Assembly (NCBI GenBank): GCA_029006195.1
Contig: JAQXGH010000010.1
Location: 1 to 48,780, forward strand
Source: Bacillota bacterium
GTDB taxonomy: Bacteria > Bacillota > Clostridia > Peptostreptococcales > Anaerovoracaceae
Length of the DNA: 48,780 bases
Direction: 5' to 3'
Each line of letters begins with the position of its first letter. The first letter of the stretch is position 1. Position numbers and translations under genes: made by a program. Below, in pieces: positions 34,544-44,877 of the stretch. The notes under the pieces were generated by a model. That model did no database searches. It saw nothing but the letters and a program-made list of their open reading frames with translations, and was not told where the DNA came from.

Positions 34544-35386
34544 ATGAGAGAAATAGATGTTAAGCTGGTGCAGGAGGCTGTTAAGTCAATGTGCATAGAA
34601 GCTAATCATTTCCTGGGAGATGATGTTAAGGCACGAATCCACCAGTGTATGTGTGAAGAAACAAGTGAACTTGCTAAAGAAATACTCGGCAAGCTCGAAG
34701 AAAATATGAAAATCGCAGAAGAAGGTGTATTCCCTCTCTGTCAGGATACAGGAATGGCATGCATTTTCATGGAAATCGGTCAGGACGTGCATTTCACAGG
34801 CGGCCTTTTAGCTGATGCTGTTAATGCAGGTGTTAGAGATGCATATGTTGATGGATACCTGAGAAAATCAGTAGTAGGTGATCCTCTCGAAAGAAAGAAC
34901 ACAGGTGACAATACTCCGGCTGATTTATATACAGAAATCGTAGAAGGTGATAAGGTTAAAATCACTGTTGCACCTAAGGGTTTCGGTTCAGAAAACATGA
35001 GCCAGGTTAAGATGTTCCCTCCTTCAGCGGGCAGACAGGGCGTTGAAGATTTCATCGTTAAGGTTTGCAGCGACGCAGGTGCTAATCCATGTCCGCCAGT
35101 AGTTGTTGGCGTTGGCATTGGCGGCAATTTCAGCAGAGCAGCAGTAAATGCCAAGAAGGCGCTTCTTAAGCCTTTTGATGAACCTAATAGTGATCCTTAT
35201 TATGATGAGATGGAGAAGGTTCTCCTTGATAGAATCAATGATCTTGGCATCGGACCACAGGGAACAGGCGGCAAGACTACAGCTCTTAAGGTAAACATTA
35301 TCGCGGCTCCAACACATATTGCTGGACTGCCTGTAGCTGTAAATATCAATTGTCATGTAAGCAGACATAAAGAAAGAATACTGTAA
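34544..35386 (+). CDS. Fumarate hydratase class I, alpha subunit
   Basis: Large subunit of the oxygen-sensitive iron-sulfur fumarase (or tartrate dehydratase family), 280 residues. It binds the 4Fe-4S cluster through three cysteines, here within VFPLCQDTGMA, ANPCPPVVVGVG and INCHVSRHKE. GPQGTGGKTTALKV is the substrate-site block. The beta subunit follows 16 bases later, and the two make one enzyme that interconverts fumarate and malate. Being next to argH, which yields fumarate, the pair may recycle it. A tartrate or related substrate cannot be excluded. Ribosome binding site AAGGAGG at 34531-34537. Confidence 0.92.
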   Translation: MREIDVKLVQEAVKSMCIEANHFLGDDVKARIHQCMCEETSELAKEILGKLEENMKIAEEGVFPLCQDTGMACIFMEIGQDVHFTGGLLADAVNAGVRDAYVDGYLRKSVVGDPLERKNTGDNTPADLYTEIVEGDKVKITVAPKGFGSENMSQVKMFPPSAGRQGVEDFIVKVCSDAGANPCPPVVVGVGIGGNFSRAAVNAKKALLKPFDEPNSDPYYDEMEKVLLDRINDLGIGPQGTGGKTTALKVNIIAAPTHIAGLPVAVNINCHVSRHKERIL

Positions 35387-35402
35387 AAGGAGAGTGAGAA
35401 AA

Positions 35403-35930
35403 ATGGAATATAGAATTACAGAACCTTTTACAAAGGATAAGATCAAAGACCTCAAGGCTGGTGATACAGTTCTCTTGACAGGGACAATTTATACAGCCAG
35501 AGACGCGGCGCATAAGAGAATCGTGGATATGATTCACAATGGTCAGAAACCACCATTTGACATTGAAAATTCAGTTATATACTATGCAGGACCATCACCT
35601 GCTAAACCAGGTAACCCTATCGGTTCTGCAGGTCCTACAACAAGCTATAGAATGGACGCCTATGCTCCTGAACTTCTGGAACTGGGACAGCTCATTATGA
35701 TCGGTAAGGGCCAGAGAAATGATCAGGTTAAGAAGGCGGTAATAGATAATAAAGCGGCATACTTTATCGCTATCGGAGGTGCGGCTGCACTTATCGCTCA
35801 GTGCATTAAATCTGCAGAGGTTATAGCCTTTGAAGACCTTGGCGCTGAAGCTGTAAGAAAGCTCTATGTTGAAGATATGCCGGTAATTGTTGCTCTCGAT
35901 CCTGAAGGGGGAGACGTATACGTAAGATAA
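35403..35930 (+). CDS. Fumarate hydratase class I, beta subunit
   Basis: Small subunit of the same enzyme, 175 residues. It is recognised from LKAGDTVLLTGTIYTARDAAHKR, where the TARDAAHKR block binds substrate, and from GPSPAKPGNPIGSAGPTTSYRM and IGKGQR. I start at ATG 35403 rather than the in-frame GTG at 35394, because AAGGAGAG (35387-35394) overlaps that GTG. The two-gene split of class I fumarase is typical of Clostridia and archaea, and the order alpha then beta is standard. Confidence 0.92.
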   Translation: MEYRITEPFTKDKIKDLKAGDTVLLTGTIYTARDAAHKRIVDMIHNGQKPPFDIENSVIYYAGPSPAKPGNPIGSAGPTTSYRMDAYAPELLELGQLIMIGKGQRNDQVKKAVIDNKAAYFIAIGGAAALIAQCIKSAEVIAFEDLGAEAVRKLYVEDMPVIVALDPEGGDVYVR

Positions 35931-35935
35931 TGTGC

Positions 35936-35967
35936 TTGATTTCTACCTGTTTGTTTGCTAATATAAT
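35936..35967 (+). promoter_or_regulatory. Promoter of the CYTH gene
   Basis: TTGATT (35936-35941), 17 bases, TAATAT (35959-35964); TATAAT overlaps at 35962-35967 with a 20-base spacer. The gene starts at 36023. Confidence 0.5.
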
Positions 35968-36022
35968 GGGCATATGCTCGGAAATGCAGCTTTTGCTGTG
36001 AGAAGGAGAGGTTGAATAAGAT

Positions 36023-36640
36023 ATGGAAATAGAGCTTAAGTACGCCATACCTGACGAAGCTACTGAAAGAGTTCTTTGGAACAACGAGCTTTTCGCAGAT
36101 GTGGAAGAAGAAGGATCTAGAGAAGAATTACACCTTAATGCCAAATACTTCGACACTGAGGATGGAGATTTAGCAAACAACGAGATAGCTTACAGAGTTC
36201 GTGAAGAAGGCGAACGTTATGTTGCGGCTATGAAGTGGAAGGGCAGAAGCGAAGATGGCCTTCACGTTAGAGAAGAAATCAATGTTCACGTTGATGATGA
36301 CACACCTAATCCTGAAGTTTTCAGAGAAAGCAGCGTCGGTGAGGACGTGTTGGATCTGCTGCAGGGTAAAGAACTTAAGTGTGTCCTTGAATCAAGGATA
36401 CTGAGAAAGAAATTCAGAATTGATACCGGTAAGGGTATTTTTGAAATTTCGATCGATTCAGGTGAAGTTATTACAGAAGCGGGCACAGCACCTATTAACG
36501 AAATCGAAATCGAACTTTTTTCTGGTGAAACTGAGGAACTTATGGAAGTCGGTAGAAGGATCCAGGAAAGATATAATCTTAAACCAGAAAATATTAGCAA
36601 ATATGCTAGAGGCATGGAACTGATAAAGAGACATAAATAA
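36023..36640 (+). CDS. CYTH-domain protein (triphosphate tunnel metalloenzyme)
   Basis: Protein of 205 residues with the CYTH signature E-x-E-x-K at the very N terminus (MEIELKYA). The basic and acidic tunnel residues alternate along the chain as expected (NEIAYRVREEGER, AAMKWKGR, VREEINVHVDDD, CVLESRILRKKF, ISIDSGEV, EIEIELFSGE). Family members hydrolyse inorganic triphosphate, or thiamine triphosphate, or make cyclic AMP. The plain bacterial form most often is an inorganic triphosphatase; which applies here is unknown. Ribosome binding site GGAGAGG (36005-36011). The stop codon lies inside a terminator. Confidence 0.88.
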   Translation: MEIELKYAIPDEATERVLWNNELFADVEEEGSREELHLNAKYFDTEDGDLANNEIAYRVREEGERYVAAMKWKGRSEDGLHVREEINVHVDDDTPNPEVFRESSVGEDVLDLLQGKELKCVLESRILRKKFRIDTGKGIFEISIDSGEVITEAGTAPINEIEIELFSGETEELMEVGRRIQERYNLKPENISKYARGMELIKRHK

Positions 36641-36655
36641 TGTCTCTTTTTCTTT
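36626..36655 (+). terminator. Terminator overlapping the CYTH stop codon
   Basis: AAGAGACAT (36626-36634) pairs perfectly with ATGTCTCTT (36640-36648), 5-base loop, then a T-rich run to 36655. The CYTH stop (36638-36640) lies in the loop. Confidence 0.85.
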
Positions 36656-36681
36656 ACTTTTCAATGCATTTGGGTTATAAT
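36653..36681 (+). promoter_or_regulatory. Promoter of the tig-clpP-clpX-lon block
   Basis: TTTACT (36653-36658), 17 bases, TATAAT (36676-36681), directly after the terminator. No CtsR or CIRCE site is visible nearby, so heat control through those repressors is not supported. Confidence 0.65.
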
Positions 36682-36723
36682 AACTTGCACTATGTGTATA
36701 TAATCGAGGAGGAAATATATAAA

Positions 36724-38010
36724 ATGAAGGCAACACTTATTTCAAAGGAAAATAACGTAGCTAAGTTCACAATGGAATTTACAGCAGAAGAACTCGAAGC
36801 TGCTATCGTTAAAGTATATCAGAGAGAAAAGGGTAAGTTCTCAATCGATGGATTCAGAAAGGGTAAGGCTCCTAGAAGCATTATCGAGAAGAGATATGGC
36901 GAAGGCATCTTCTTAGAAGACGCAATCGGCGACTTATTCCAGGCTTCATATCCATATGCTATCGATGAAGTTCAGGCTGATGTAATCGGATATCCTGAAA
37001 CTGAACCTTTAGGCGAAATTAAGAAGGGTGAAGGATTCGCAATCACTGTATCAGTTGAATGCTATCCTGAATTCACTGTAGAAAACTACAAGGGAATCGA
37101 AATCGAAGAAGTAAGCTCAGAAGTAACTGATGAAGACGTTGATAAGGCTATCCAGACTATGGCTGAAGGCAACGCTAGAATGGTTGACGTTGAAAGACCA
37201 GCTCAGAACGGCGATACAGTAGTTATCGATTACGCTGGTTTCGTAGGCGAAGATCAGTTCGAAGGCGGCACTGCAGAAAGACAGCCTCTGGAACTGGGTT
37301 CAGGTTCATTCATCCCTGGTTTCGAAGATCAGCTCGTTGGCGCTACTAAGGGCGAACAGAGAGATGTAAACGTAACATTCCCAGAAGTTTACCACTCAGA
37401 AGATCTGGCTGGTAAGGAAGCTGTTTTCAAGTGCACAGTTCACGAAATCAAGGAAAAGCAGATTCCAGCTGTTGATGATGAATTCGTTAAGGATATCAGC
37501 GAATTCGATACACTCGAAGAACTGAAGGCTAGCAAGAAGGAAGAACTCCAGAAGGCTGCAGTAGCTAACGCTGAAAACTCAATGAAGAACAGTGTAATCG
37601 AAGCTCTGTACAACGCAAGTGATCTGGAAGTTCCAGAAGTACTGATCCAGCAGGAAGTAGATGCTATGATGAGCGAATTCGAACAGCAGCTGCAGATGCA
37701 GGGTATGGATCTCGAAAACTACCTCAAGCTGGCAGGCATCGAAGCTTCAGCATTAAGAGGTCAGCTGAAGGATGATGCTGAAAAGAGATGTAAGACTAGA
37801 ATGCTGGTTAGCCAGGTTGCTATCCAGGAAGACATTCAGGCTACAGATGACGAAGTTCAGGAAGAACTCAAGAGAATGGCTCAGCAGTATGGTCTCGACG
37901 TAGAAAAGCTCACTGAAATGATCGGTGCAGAAAACTTAAACATGCTCAAGGGTGACATCAGAGTAAGAAAAGCTGTAGATCTTATGTACGATGCTGCAGT
38001 AAGAAAGTAA
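36724..38010 (+). CDS. tig: Trigger factor
   Basis: Ribosome-bound chaperone and prolyl isomerase, 428 residues. The ribosome-docking signature GFRKGKAPRSIIEKRYG is in the N-terminal domain. The FKBP-like isomerase domain includes VVIDYAGFVGEDQFEGG and LGSGSFIPGFEDQLVGA, and a helical C-terminal domain ends the protein. I chose ATG 36724 with GAGGAGGAAA upstream (36706-36715); an in-frame ATG at 36640 lies within the terminator. The gene leads the block tig-clpP-clpX-lon. Confidence 0.97.
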   Translation: MKATLISKENNVAKFTMEFTAEELEAAIVKVYQREKGKFSIDGFRKGKAPRSIIEKRYGEGIFLEDAIGDLFQASYPYAIDEVQADVIGYPETEPLGEIKKGEGFAITVSVECYPEFTVENYKGIEIEEVSSEVTDEDVDKAIQTMAEGNARMVDVERPAQNGDTVVIDYAGFVGEDQFEGGTAERQPLELGSGSFIPGFEDQLVGATKGEQRDVNVTFPEVYHSEDLAGKEAVFKCTVHEIKEKQIPAVDDEFVKDISEFDTLEELKASKKEELQKAAVANAENSMKNSVIEALYNASDLEVPEVLIQQEVDAMMSEFEQQLQMQGMDLENYLKLAGIEASALRGQLKDDAEKRCKTRMLVSQVAIQEDIQATDDEVQEELKRMAQQYGLDVEKLTEMIGAENLNMLKGDIRVRKAVDLMYDAAVRK

Positions 38011-38039
38011 TTTAGTATTAAATCAGGAGGTCCGGAAGA

Positions 38040-38621
38040 ATGGCATTAGTTCCATATGTAGTAGAACAGACAGGTGGCGGTGAAAGATCATATGATATTT
38101 ATTCAAGACTGCTTAAAGACAGAATAATTTTCATAGGGGAAGAAATCAACGAGCATATTGCGAGCCTGGTTGTTGCACAGCTTCTTTATCTGGAAGCAGA
38201 AGATCCGGACAAAGACATTAATATTTACATAAACAGCCCCGGCGGTTCAGTAACCGCCGGCATGGCTATTTATGATACAATGCAGTACATCAAACCAGAA
38301 GTTTCAACAATCTGTGTTGGACTTGCTGCAAGTATGGGTGCATTCCTTCTATCCGCAGGACAGAAGGGTAAGAGATATGCTCTTCCTAACGCTGAAATCA
38401 TGATTCACCAGCCACTCGGCGGTGTTCAGGGTCAGGCAGAAGACATAAAGATCCATGCTGATTGGATTATCAAAACAAGAGAAAAGTTAAACAGAATACT
38501 TAGTGAGAATACCGGCAAGCCTTTTGACGTTATTGATGCTGATACTGACAGAGATAACTTTATGTCAGCTCAGGAGGCTATGGAATATGGCCTGGTTGAT
38601 AAAGTGATTGGAAAAAGATAG
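38040..38621 (+). CDS. clpP: ATP-dependent Clp protease proteolytic subunit
   Basis: Serine peptidase subunit of the ClpXP and ClpAP proteases, 193 residues. The catalytic triad is visible as S98 (LAASMGAF), H123 (IMIHQPLGG) and D172. [12 protein letters not shown] is the oxyanion-hole loop. It starts with a strong ribosome binding site (AGGAGGT, 38025-38031) 29 bases after tig and ends 2 bases before clpX, its ATPase partner. Confidence 0.98.
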   Translation: MALVPYVVEQTGGGERSYDIYSRLLKDRIIFIGEEINEHIASLVVAQLLYLEAEDPDKDINIYINSPGGSVTAGMAIYDTMQYIKPEVSTICVGLAASMGAFLLSAGQKGKRYALPNAEIMIHQPLGGVQGQAEDIKIHADWIIKTREKLNRILSENTGKPFDVIDADTDRDNFMSAQEAMEYGLVDKVIGKR

Positions 38622-38623
38622 TT

Positions 38624-39907
38624 ATGGCAAAGTACAACGAAAACAATGAATTAAGATGCTCCTTCTGCGGCAAGCCACAGAGTCAGGTAAAGAGACTGAT
38701 CAGCGGATCAGGTGTATACATCTGTGATGAATGTGTTGCTTTATGCAGTGATATTTTAAGAGCGGAAGCAGAAGAACAGCATATGATGACTGAAAGCGGC
38801 GACGTTGTCATGGGTGAACCGGTTGGACTTCCTAAGCCAATGGAAATCGCAGAAGTTCTGTCCGAATATGTAGTCGGTCAGGACAATGCTAAGAAAGCCC
38901 TTGCCGTTGCTGTATATAATCATTACAAGAGAACAACTTGCGAGAATCTCTCAGACGATGTTGAAATTCAGAAGAGTAACATAGTAATGGTTGGACCTAC
39001 AGGTTCAGGTAAGACTCTGCTGGCACAGACTCTCGCTAAGATACTTGACGTGCCGTTTGCAATTGCAGATGCTACAGCACTCACAGAAGCCGGCTATGTA
39101 GGTGAAGATGTTGAGAATATCCTTCTCAAGCTCATACAGGCGGCTGATTTCAATATTGAGAAAGCACAGCGTGGAATTATCTACGTTGACGAAATAGATA
39201 AGATTGCTAGAAAGTCCGAAAATCCTTCAATAACAAGAGATGTCAGCGGCGAAGGCGTTCAGCAGGCACTCCTTAAGATTCTTGAAGGAACAGTTGCTAA
39301 TGTTCCTCCACAGGGAGGCAGAAAGCACCCGCATCAGGAATTCCTCCAGTTCGATACAACTAATGTATTGTTCATATGCGGCGGAGCCTTTGATGGTTTA
39401 GATAAGGTGATCCAGAAGAGAATCGGTGAGAAAGTTATCGGTTTCAACTCAAGTGTTGAGAAGAATAAAGTTGAAACTGATGAAATAATGAAACATGTTC
39501 AGCCGGAAGACCTTCTTAAGTTCGGTCTGATTCCGGAATTTATTGGTAGATTACCTGTTCTCGTTACACTTGAAGAGCTCACTGAAGATGCTCTTGTTTC
39601 AATTCTCACTGAGCCTAAGAATGCCCTTGTTAAGCAGTACAAGAAACTGTTTGCAATGGATGATGTTGAGCTTGAAATCGAGGATGAAGCAATTAGAGCA
39701 ATTGCAGTTAAAGCTCTGGAACGTAAGACTGGTGCCAGAGGTCTTAGAGGCATCATGGAGAAGATCATGACAAATATTATGTATGAACTTCCATCAAGAG
39801 ATGATGTTGTTAAGTGCGTGATCACAAAGGAAGCTGTTCTGGCAGAAGGTGAGCCTAAGCTCATTACTGCGGACGCTGAAATCGAAATTACAGGGGCGGC
39901 TTCATAA
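38624..39907 (+). CDS. clpX: ATP-dependent Clp protease ATPase subunit ClpX
   Basis: AAA+ unfoldase of 427 residues that feeds ClpP. The N-terminal zinc domain has C12, C15, C34 and C37. Walker A is GPTGSGKT, Walker B is [11 protein letters not shown]; the IGF loop for ClpP docking appears in [16 protein letters not shown] is the pore loop. It follows clpP by 2 bases. Its last codons form half of a hairpin, see 39894-39919. Confidence 0.98.
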   Translation: MAKYNENNELRCSFCGKPQSQVKRLISGSGVYICDECVALCSDILRAEAEEQHMMTESGDVVMGEPVGLPKPMEIAEVLSEYVVGQDNAKKALAVAVYNHYKRTTCENLSDDVEIQKSNIVMVGPTGSGKTLLAQTLAKILDVPFAIADATALTEAGYVGEDVENILLKLIQAADFNIEKAQRGIIYVDEIDKIARKSENPSITRDVSGEGVQQALLKILEGTVANVPPQGGRKHPHQEFLQFDTTNVLFICGGAFDGLDKVIQKRIGEKVIGFNSSVEKNKVETDEIMKHVQPEDLLKFGLIPEFIGRLPVLVTLEELTEDALVSILTEPKNALVKQYKKLFAMDDVELEIEDEAIRAIAVKALERKTGARGLRGIMEKIMTNIMYELPSRDDVVKCVITKEAVLAEGEPKLITADAEIEITGAAS

Positions 39908-39919
39908 AGCCGTCCTTTT
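39894..39919 (+). terminator. Hairpin over the clpX stop
   Basis: GGGCGGCTT (39894-39902) pairs with AAGCCGTCC (39907-39915, one G-U), then TTTT. The clpX stop (39905-39907) is in the loop. It would end part of the transcripts before lon; no separate lon promoter is evident. Confidence 0.7.
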
Positions 39920-39936
39920 ATATACAGGAGGACATA

Positions 39937-42285
39937 ATGGACGAAAATAAGAAAGAAATGAGCATCATGGATGCTGAATTTGTGGAATTGCCGATGATCC
40001 CACTCAGAGGATTATCAGTTTTTCCAAATATGGTTCTTCATTTTGACATTGGAAGGGAAAAGTCAATTAATGCTTTAGAAAAGGCAATGGTAAATAATCA
40101 GTATATTTTCCTGTCATCACAGAAAGACGAAAATACTGATCTGCCAACAACGGATGATTTCTATAGAATCGGTACAATTGCTAAGATCAAGCAGATGCTT
40201 AAGCTGCCTGGCGATTCAATTAGAGTACTTGTAGAAGGTGTTTGCAGAGGCCGCATCGAAGAGGTATTATTTGAAGTTCCGTTCTTCATGTGTAATGTGA
40301 AGGTTATTAAGGATACAACTGAATTTGATGATGATCCTGAATCAGAAGCTCTGATGAGAACAGTATTATCGAGCTTTGATGAATACGTTAACATCAATCA
40401 GAATCTGGCACCTGAAGTATTCGCAACAGTTGTTTCAATCGAAACTCCAGGAAGAATGGCAGATATGATCGCTTCACACATCGAAATGAAAATCGAAGAC
40501 AAGCAGGCGATTTTAGAAAAGCTGAATCCTAAGGAAAGACTTGAATGCCTCAACGGAATTCTCCTTAGAGAAGTTGAAATTCTGAATATCGAACAGGATA
40601 TTTCATCAAAGGTAAAAAGTCAGATAAACAAAAATCAGAGAGAATACTATCTCAGAGAACAGATGAGAGCTATCCAGGATGAACTGGGCGTGGCAGAAGA
40701 TGTTGAAGATGAAGTTGCTGACTTCATGGAACAGCTGAATGCTCTTAATCTGGAAGAGAAGATCCATAATAAGATCGAGAAAGAAATCAAGAAGTTCTCA
40801 AAGATGCAGTCTTCATCTGCAGAAGCAAATGTAAGCAGAAATTATATCGATACTGTACTCACACTCCCATGGAATGTAATGACAGAAGATAATATCGATA
40901 TCAATAAGGCAGAAGAAATCCTTAACGAAGACCACTACGGCCTTGAGAAAATCAAGGATAGAATTCTGGAATACCTGGCTGTAATGCGCCTTTCAGAAGG
41001 AATTAAGGGACCTATTCTCTGTCTGGTTGGCCCTCCAGGAACAGGCAAGACTTCAATTGCCAAGAGTGTTGCTAGATCAATTGGCAGAGAGTTTGTTCGT
41101 ATCTCACTTGGTGGTGTTAGAGATGAAGCTGAAATCAGAGGTCACAGAAGAACTTATATCGGAGCTATCCCTGGCAGAATCATTAACTCAATGAAGGATG
41201 CTGGAACAAAGAACCCTGTATTCCTCTTTGATGAAATCGATAAAATTGGTTCAGACTACAAGGGTGATCCGGCATCAGCACTGCTGGAAGTTCTTGACCC
41301 TGAGCAGAATAAAGATTTTACAGACCACTTCCTGGAAGTACCATTTGATTTATCAAAGGTAATGTTTATTACTACTGCTAATACTATCGAAACAATTCCT
41401 CGTCCACTGCTGGACCGTATGGAAGTTATCGAAGTGAGCGGTTATACAGAAGAAGATAAGCTGAATATCGCTCAGCAGTATCTGGTTCCTAAGCAGATCG
41501 AAGAAAACGGCCTTTCTAAGAAAGCTGTTTCATTCACAGAATCAGGACTTAGAACCATCATAAACTACTATACTAGAGAGTCAGGTGTTAGAAATCTCGA
41601 AAGAGAAATCGGCAACCTCTGCAGGAAAGTAGCTAAGCAGATCGTAGCTGGAGAAATAGAGAAGGTCAGCATGACTGGCAAGCGTGTTGAAGAATACCTC
41701 GGTAAGAAGAGATATCACTTCGACATAATTAAGAATAAGGCAGAAGTAGGTGTTACTACAGGTCTGGCATGGACTATGGTAGGCGGTGTAACGCTTAATA
41801 TCGAAACTGCAGCTCTGCCAGGAACTGGTCAGCTTGTTCTTACAGGTCAGATGGGTGATGTAATGCAGGAATCAGCTAAGGCTGGAATAAGCTACATCCG
41901 TTCTATTGCGAACAAGCTTGGAATAGAAGAAGAGTTTTATAAGAAGTACGATATTCATATCCACATTCCAGAAGGCGCAACTCCAAAGGATGGCCCTTCA
42001 GCGGGTGTAACAATGTGCTCGGCGGTTATCTCAACTCTTACAGGAATTCCGGTAAGAAAAGATATTGCAATGACAGGCGAAATCACTCTTAGAGGCAAGG
42101 TGCTTCCTGTTGGTGGAATTCGTGAGAAGGTAATGGCTGCACATAGAGCAGGAATAAGAAAGGTGATGATTCCTGTAGAAAACGAAGCGGATATTGATGA
42201 TATCCCAGAAGTAGTAAGAAACGATATGGAATTCGTTCTTCTTAAGAATGTAAATGATGCACTGAAACACGTATTGGTGAAATAA
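39937..42285 (+). CDS. lon: ATP-dependent protease Lon
   Basis: Soluble AAA+ serine-lysine protease of 782 residues. The N-terminal substrate domain (about 15-210) starts [20 protein letters not shown]. The ATPase has Walker [10 protein letters not shown] and Walker [13 protein letters not shown]. The catalytic dyad is S688 (DGPSAGVTM) and K731 ([10 protein letters not shown]), with the spacing of 43 residues found in E. coli Lon. Ribosome binding site CAGGAGG (39925-39931). Its stop touches the engB start, so the two are coupled. Confidence 0.98.
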   Translation: MDENKKEMSIMDAEFVELPMIPLRGLSVFPNMVLHFDIGREKSINALEKAMVNNQYIFLSSQKDENTDLPTTDDFYRIGTIAKIKQMLKLPGDSIRVLVEGVCRGRIEEVLFEVPFFMCNVKVIKDTTEFDDDPESEALMRTVLSSFDEYVNINQNLAPEVFATVVSIETPGRMADMIASHIEMKIEDKQAILEKLNPKERLECLNGILLREVEILNIEQDISSKVKSQINKNQREYYLREQMRAIQDELGVAEDVEDEVADFMEQLNALNLEEKIHNKIEKEIKKFSKMQSSSAEANVSRNYIDTVLTLPWNVMTEDNIDINKAEEILNEDHYGLEKIKDRILEYLAVMRLSEGIKGPILCLVGPPGTGKTSIAKSVARSIGREFVRISLGGVRDEAEIRGHRRTYIGAIPGRIINSMKDAGTKNPVFLFDEIDKIGSDYKGDPASALLEVLDPEQNKDFTDHFLEVPFDLSKVMFITTANTIETIPRPLLDRMEVIEVSGYTEEDKLNIAQQYLVPKQIEENGLSKKAVSFTESGLRTIINYYTRESGVRNLEREIGNLCRKVAKQIVAGEIEKVSMTGKRVEEYLGKKRYHFDIIKNKAEVGVTTGLAWTMVGGVTLNIETAALPGTGQLVLTGQMGDVMQESAKAGISYIRSIANKLGIEEEFYKKYDIHIHIPEGATPKDGPSAGVTMCSAVISTLTGIPVRKDIAMTGEITLRGKVLPVGGIREKVMAAHRAGIRKVMIPVENEADIDDIPEVVRNDMEFVLLKNVNDALKHVLVK

Positions 42286-42873
42286 ATGATAATTAAGACA
42301 TCAGATTTAGAAACAGTTGCTGTTAAGCCTAGCCAGTATCCGGCTGAAGATTTGAGCGAAATCGCATTTGCAGGAAGATCAAACGTTGGTAAGTCTTCGT
42401 TGCTCAATACGATTACAGGCCGTAAGAAGCTGGCAAGAGTCAGCGGCAGCCCAGGCAAGACAAGAACAATAAACTTTTATATAGTGAATAACGAGTTCAG
42501 AATCGTAGACCTTCCTGGATATGGATATGCTAAAGTAAGCAAATCCATATCAGAAGGATGGGGCGACATGATGGAAAGATATCTTGAAAATCGCCCTACC
42601 CTTAAGAAGGTAATACAGCTCGTTGACGTTAGACATGCTCCTTCGAAGCAGGATGTTGAAATGTACAACTATTTGAGACATTATGGTCTTGATGGAGTAG
42701 TTGTTGCAACAAAGGCCGATAAGGTATCAAGAAATCAGCTGCCTAAGCATGTCAAGGAAATCAGACAGACACTCAAACTCTCACAGGAAGATAAGGTTAT
42801 TCCTGTTTCGTCATTAAAGAAGACAGGTTACGAAGAGTTGCTTGCGGTAATGGAAGACATTCTTAACGAGTAA
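42286..42873 (+). CDS. engB: Ribosome biogenesis GTPase EngB (YihA/YsxC)
   Basis: Small essential GTPase needed for assembly of the 50S subunit, 195 residues. G1 is GRSNVGKSS (in AFAGRSNVGKSSLLN), G3 is DLPGYGYAKV, and G4 is TKADKV. The order lon-engB matches Bacillus lonA-ysxC. The ATG follows the lon stop without a gap. A DUF1232 gene follows after 13 bases. Confidence 0.96.
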   Translation: MIIKTSDLETVAVKPSQYPAEDLSEIAFAGRSNVGKSSLLNTITGRKKLARVSGSPGKTRTINFYIVNNEFRIVDLPGYGYAKVSKSISEGWGDMMERYLENRPTLKKVIQLVDVRHAPSKQDVEMYNYLRHYGLDGVVVATKADKVSRNQLPKHVKEIRQTLKLSQEDKVIPVSSLKKTGYEELLAVMEDILNE

Positions 42874-42886
42874 ATAGGAGAAAGAA

Positions 42887-43219
42887 ATGCAGTTTTTGAG
42901 CTTCAGGGTAATATGGAGCAGAATTAAGGCTATCAGATTCATGATGGCTGATAAAACTGTTTCCAAATGGAAAAAAGCATTGATAATAGCGGGTATAGCA
43001 TATCTGTTTTTGCCGATAGATCTTATTCCGCCTATCATTTTCCCTTTAGGTTTTATTGACGATATTGTACTTTGGCTCGTTATTTTGTGGTATCTTAGAA
43101 ATGAGCTGGACAAATATTGGACAGGTGGCAAGTCAAAGGACCTATCGAAGAAGTTTAAGAGCAAAGATATAATCGACGACGTTGAGTTTGATGTGGAAAG
43201 CGGAGATGATAAAAGCTAG
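42887..43219 (+). CDS. YkvA/DUF1232 membrane protein
   Basis: Protein of 110 residues with the DUF1232 core AYLFLPIDLIPPIIFPLGFI followed by DDIVLWLVILWYL, giving two hydrophobic stretches (about 33-50 and 56-68). The C-terminal third is rich in Lys, Asp and Glu. The family is widespread and without an assigned function. The ribosome binding site AGGAGAAAG is at 42876-42884, close to engB, so it may be the last gene of the lon transcript. Confidence 0.8.
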   Translation: MQFLSFRVIWSRIKAIRFMMADKTVSKWKKALIIAGIAYLFLPIDLIPPIIFPLGFIDDIVLWLVILWYLRNELDKYWTGGKSKDLSKKFKSKDIIDDVEFDVESGDDKS

Positions 43220-43250
43220 TTTTTTCACATTCCTATATAACGTTGCTTTC

Positions 43251-43279
43251 AGGTGTCCAACTAAAAAGGGGCACCTTTT
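43251..43279 (+). terminator. Terminator before cardiolipin synthase
   Basis: AGGTGTCC (43251-43258) pairs with GGGCACCT (43269-43276, one G-U), then TTTT. It separates the lon-engB-DUF1232 block from the lipid gene. Confidence 0.7.
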
Positions 43280-43299
43280 ATGTAAAGAAAGGGTTTCTT

Positions 43300-44859
43300 A
43301 TGTCAGATAATCGCAACTCGTTTTGGCAAGTGCTGTTCGGAAGAACATCCATATTCATAACGCTGGTAGCTATCCAGGTATTTGCTGTAATTGGAGGCGT
43401 AGCTATTCTGGGAACTAAGGTACTGATTGCCAATCATGCTATCGGTGTGTTAGCAGTTCTCATAATTGTATATCTGCTGAATACTAGTATGAATTCAAGC
43501 TTTAAGCTTATGTGGATAATACTAATAATAGCAACACCAATTATCGGTGTTCCCTTTTATTTCTACACAAGAGTTCAGCCGGGCACCAAATTTATCGCGA
43601 AAAGAGTTGATACGATAATTAAAGAACAAGAGGAGTACCTGCTTCCGGATCTCGAATCGGTCAGATCACTTGCTGATGAATATCCGAGCGAACTTGGAAT
43701 ATTCAAGTATCTTTACGAAAAGGGTAATTATCCGATTTACAGAAATACAGCAGTTAAGTATTTCCCGAGTGGAGAAGATAAATTCCATGAAATGCTTATT
43801 CAACTAAAAAGAGCCAAGAAGTTTATTTTCCTTGAATACTTTATTATAGGCAAAGGCTATATGTGGGATTCTATTCTCGAAATTTTGGAAGCAAAGGCCC
43901 AAGAGGGAGTTGAAGTTAGAGTTATGTATGACGGAACTTGCATGATGTCACTGCTTCCGTTCAATTATCCTGATAAATTAAAGAAAAAAGGAATAAAGTG
44001 CAAGGTCTTCTCACCTATGAAGCCGTTCCTGTCAACTCACCAGAATAACAGAGACCATAGAAAGATTCTGGTAATTGACGGACATACAGCTTTTACAGGA
44101 GGAGTAAACCTGGCCGATGAATATATCAATGAATACGAAAGATTTGGTCACTGGAAAGATACTGCAATAATGTTAAAAGGCGAGGCTGTGGACAGCTTCA
44201 CTTTGATGTTCCTTCAGATGTGGAACATATCTTCAAAACAGCCTGAAAACTACCTGAAGTATATCAAACAGGTACAGCCGTTAGTGCTGGAATCTAATGA
44301 TATATATCCAGGCGGATATATTGCTCCTTATGGAGACAGCCCTCTTGATACAGAAGAAGTGGGCAAGAGAATGTATATAGATATACTCAATAGGGCTAAA
44401 GACTATGTGCATATTATGACTCCGTATCTGATTATAGATGAGGAGATGGTAAATGCATTGACGTTTGCAGCAGAAAGAGGCGTTGATGTCAGAATTATTA
44501 TGCCTCATATTCCTGATAAGAAGTATGCCTACTTTCTGGCTAGAACTTATTACGAAGAACTTATAAAGCGCGGTGTTAAAATCTATGAATATACTCCGGG
44601 ATTTGTTCACGCCAAGGTATTCGTAAGTGATGATGAGAAGGCTGTAGTTGGTACTATAAATCTTGATTTCAGAAGTCTGTTCCTTCATTTTGAATGTGCA
44701 ACCTACATTTACAGGAATCCTGTTGTTCTCGATATAGAAACAGACTACTTAAAGACACTTGAAAGATGTCATAGAATTACACTTAGAGATTGCAAAGACT
44801 ATCCAAAGATCAATAAGGTGGCAGGAAAAGCTCTTAAGCTTATTGCTCCGCTTATGTAA
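43300..44859 (+). CDS. cls: Cardiolipin synthase
   Basis: Membrane phospholipase D-type enzyme of 519 residues that joins phosphatidylglycerol molecules into cardiolipin. Two N-terminal membrane helices precede a cytoplasmic region with two HKD motifs: HRKILVIDGHTAFTGGVNLA and HAKVFVSDDEKAVVGTINLD. ATG 43300 is preferred to the in-frame ATG at 43243, which lies upstream of a terminator hairpin; AAAGAAAGGG precedes 43300. Clostridial genomes often carry several cls genes, so the number cannot be judged here. Confidence 0.92.
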   Translation: MSDNRNSFWQVLFGRTSIFITLVAIQVFAVIGGVAILGTKVLIANHAIGVLAVLIIVYLLNTSMNSSFKLMWIILIIATPIIGVPFYFYTRVQPGTKFIAKRVDTIIKEQEEYLLPDLESVRSLADEYPSELGIFKYLYEKGNYPIYRNTAVKYFPSGEDKFHEMLIQLKRAKKFIFLEYFIIGKGYMWDSILEILEAKAQEGVEVRVMYDGTCMMSLLPFNYPDKLKKKGIKCKVFSPMKPFLSTHQNNRDHRKILVIDGHTAFTGGVNLADEYINEYERFGHWKDTAIMLKGEAVDSFTLMFLQMWNISSKQPENYLKYIKQVQPLVLESNDIYPGGYIAPYGDSPLDTEEVGKRMYIDILNRAKDYVHIMTPYLIIDEEMVNALTFAAERGVDVRIIMPHIPDKKYAYFLARTYYEELIKRGVKIYEYTPGFVHAKVFVSDDEKAVVGTINLDFRSLFLHFECATYIYRNPVVLDIETDYLKTLERCHRITLRDCKDYPKINKVAGKALKLIAPLM

Positions 44860-44877
44860 TCTAAAAAGGAGGATAAT

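Noticed and set aside
36640-36723. Upstream ATG extension of trigger factor
   Set aside because: Lies in a terminator hairpin and before the promoter -10 box.
42814-43164. 116-residue minus-strand frame opposite engB and the DUF1232 gene
   Set aside because: Antisense to two recognised genes, without a ribosome binding site.
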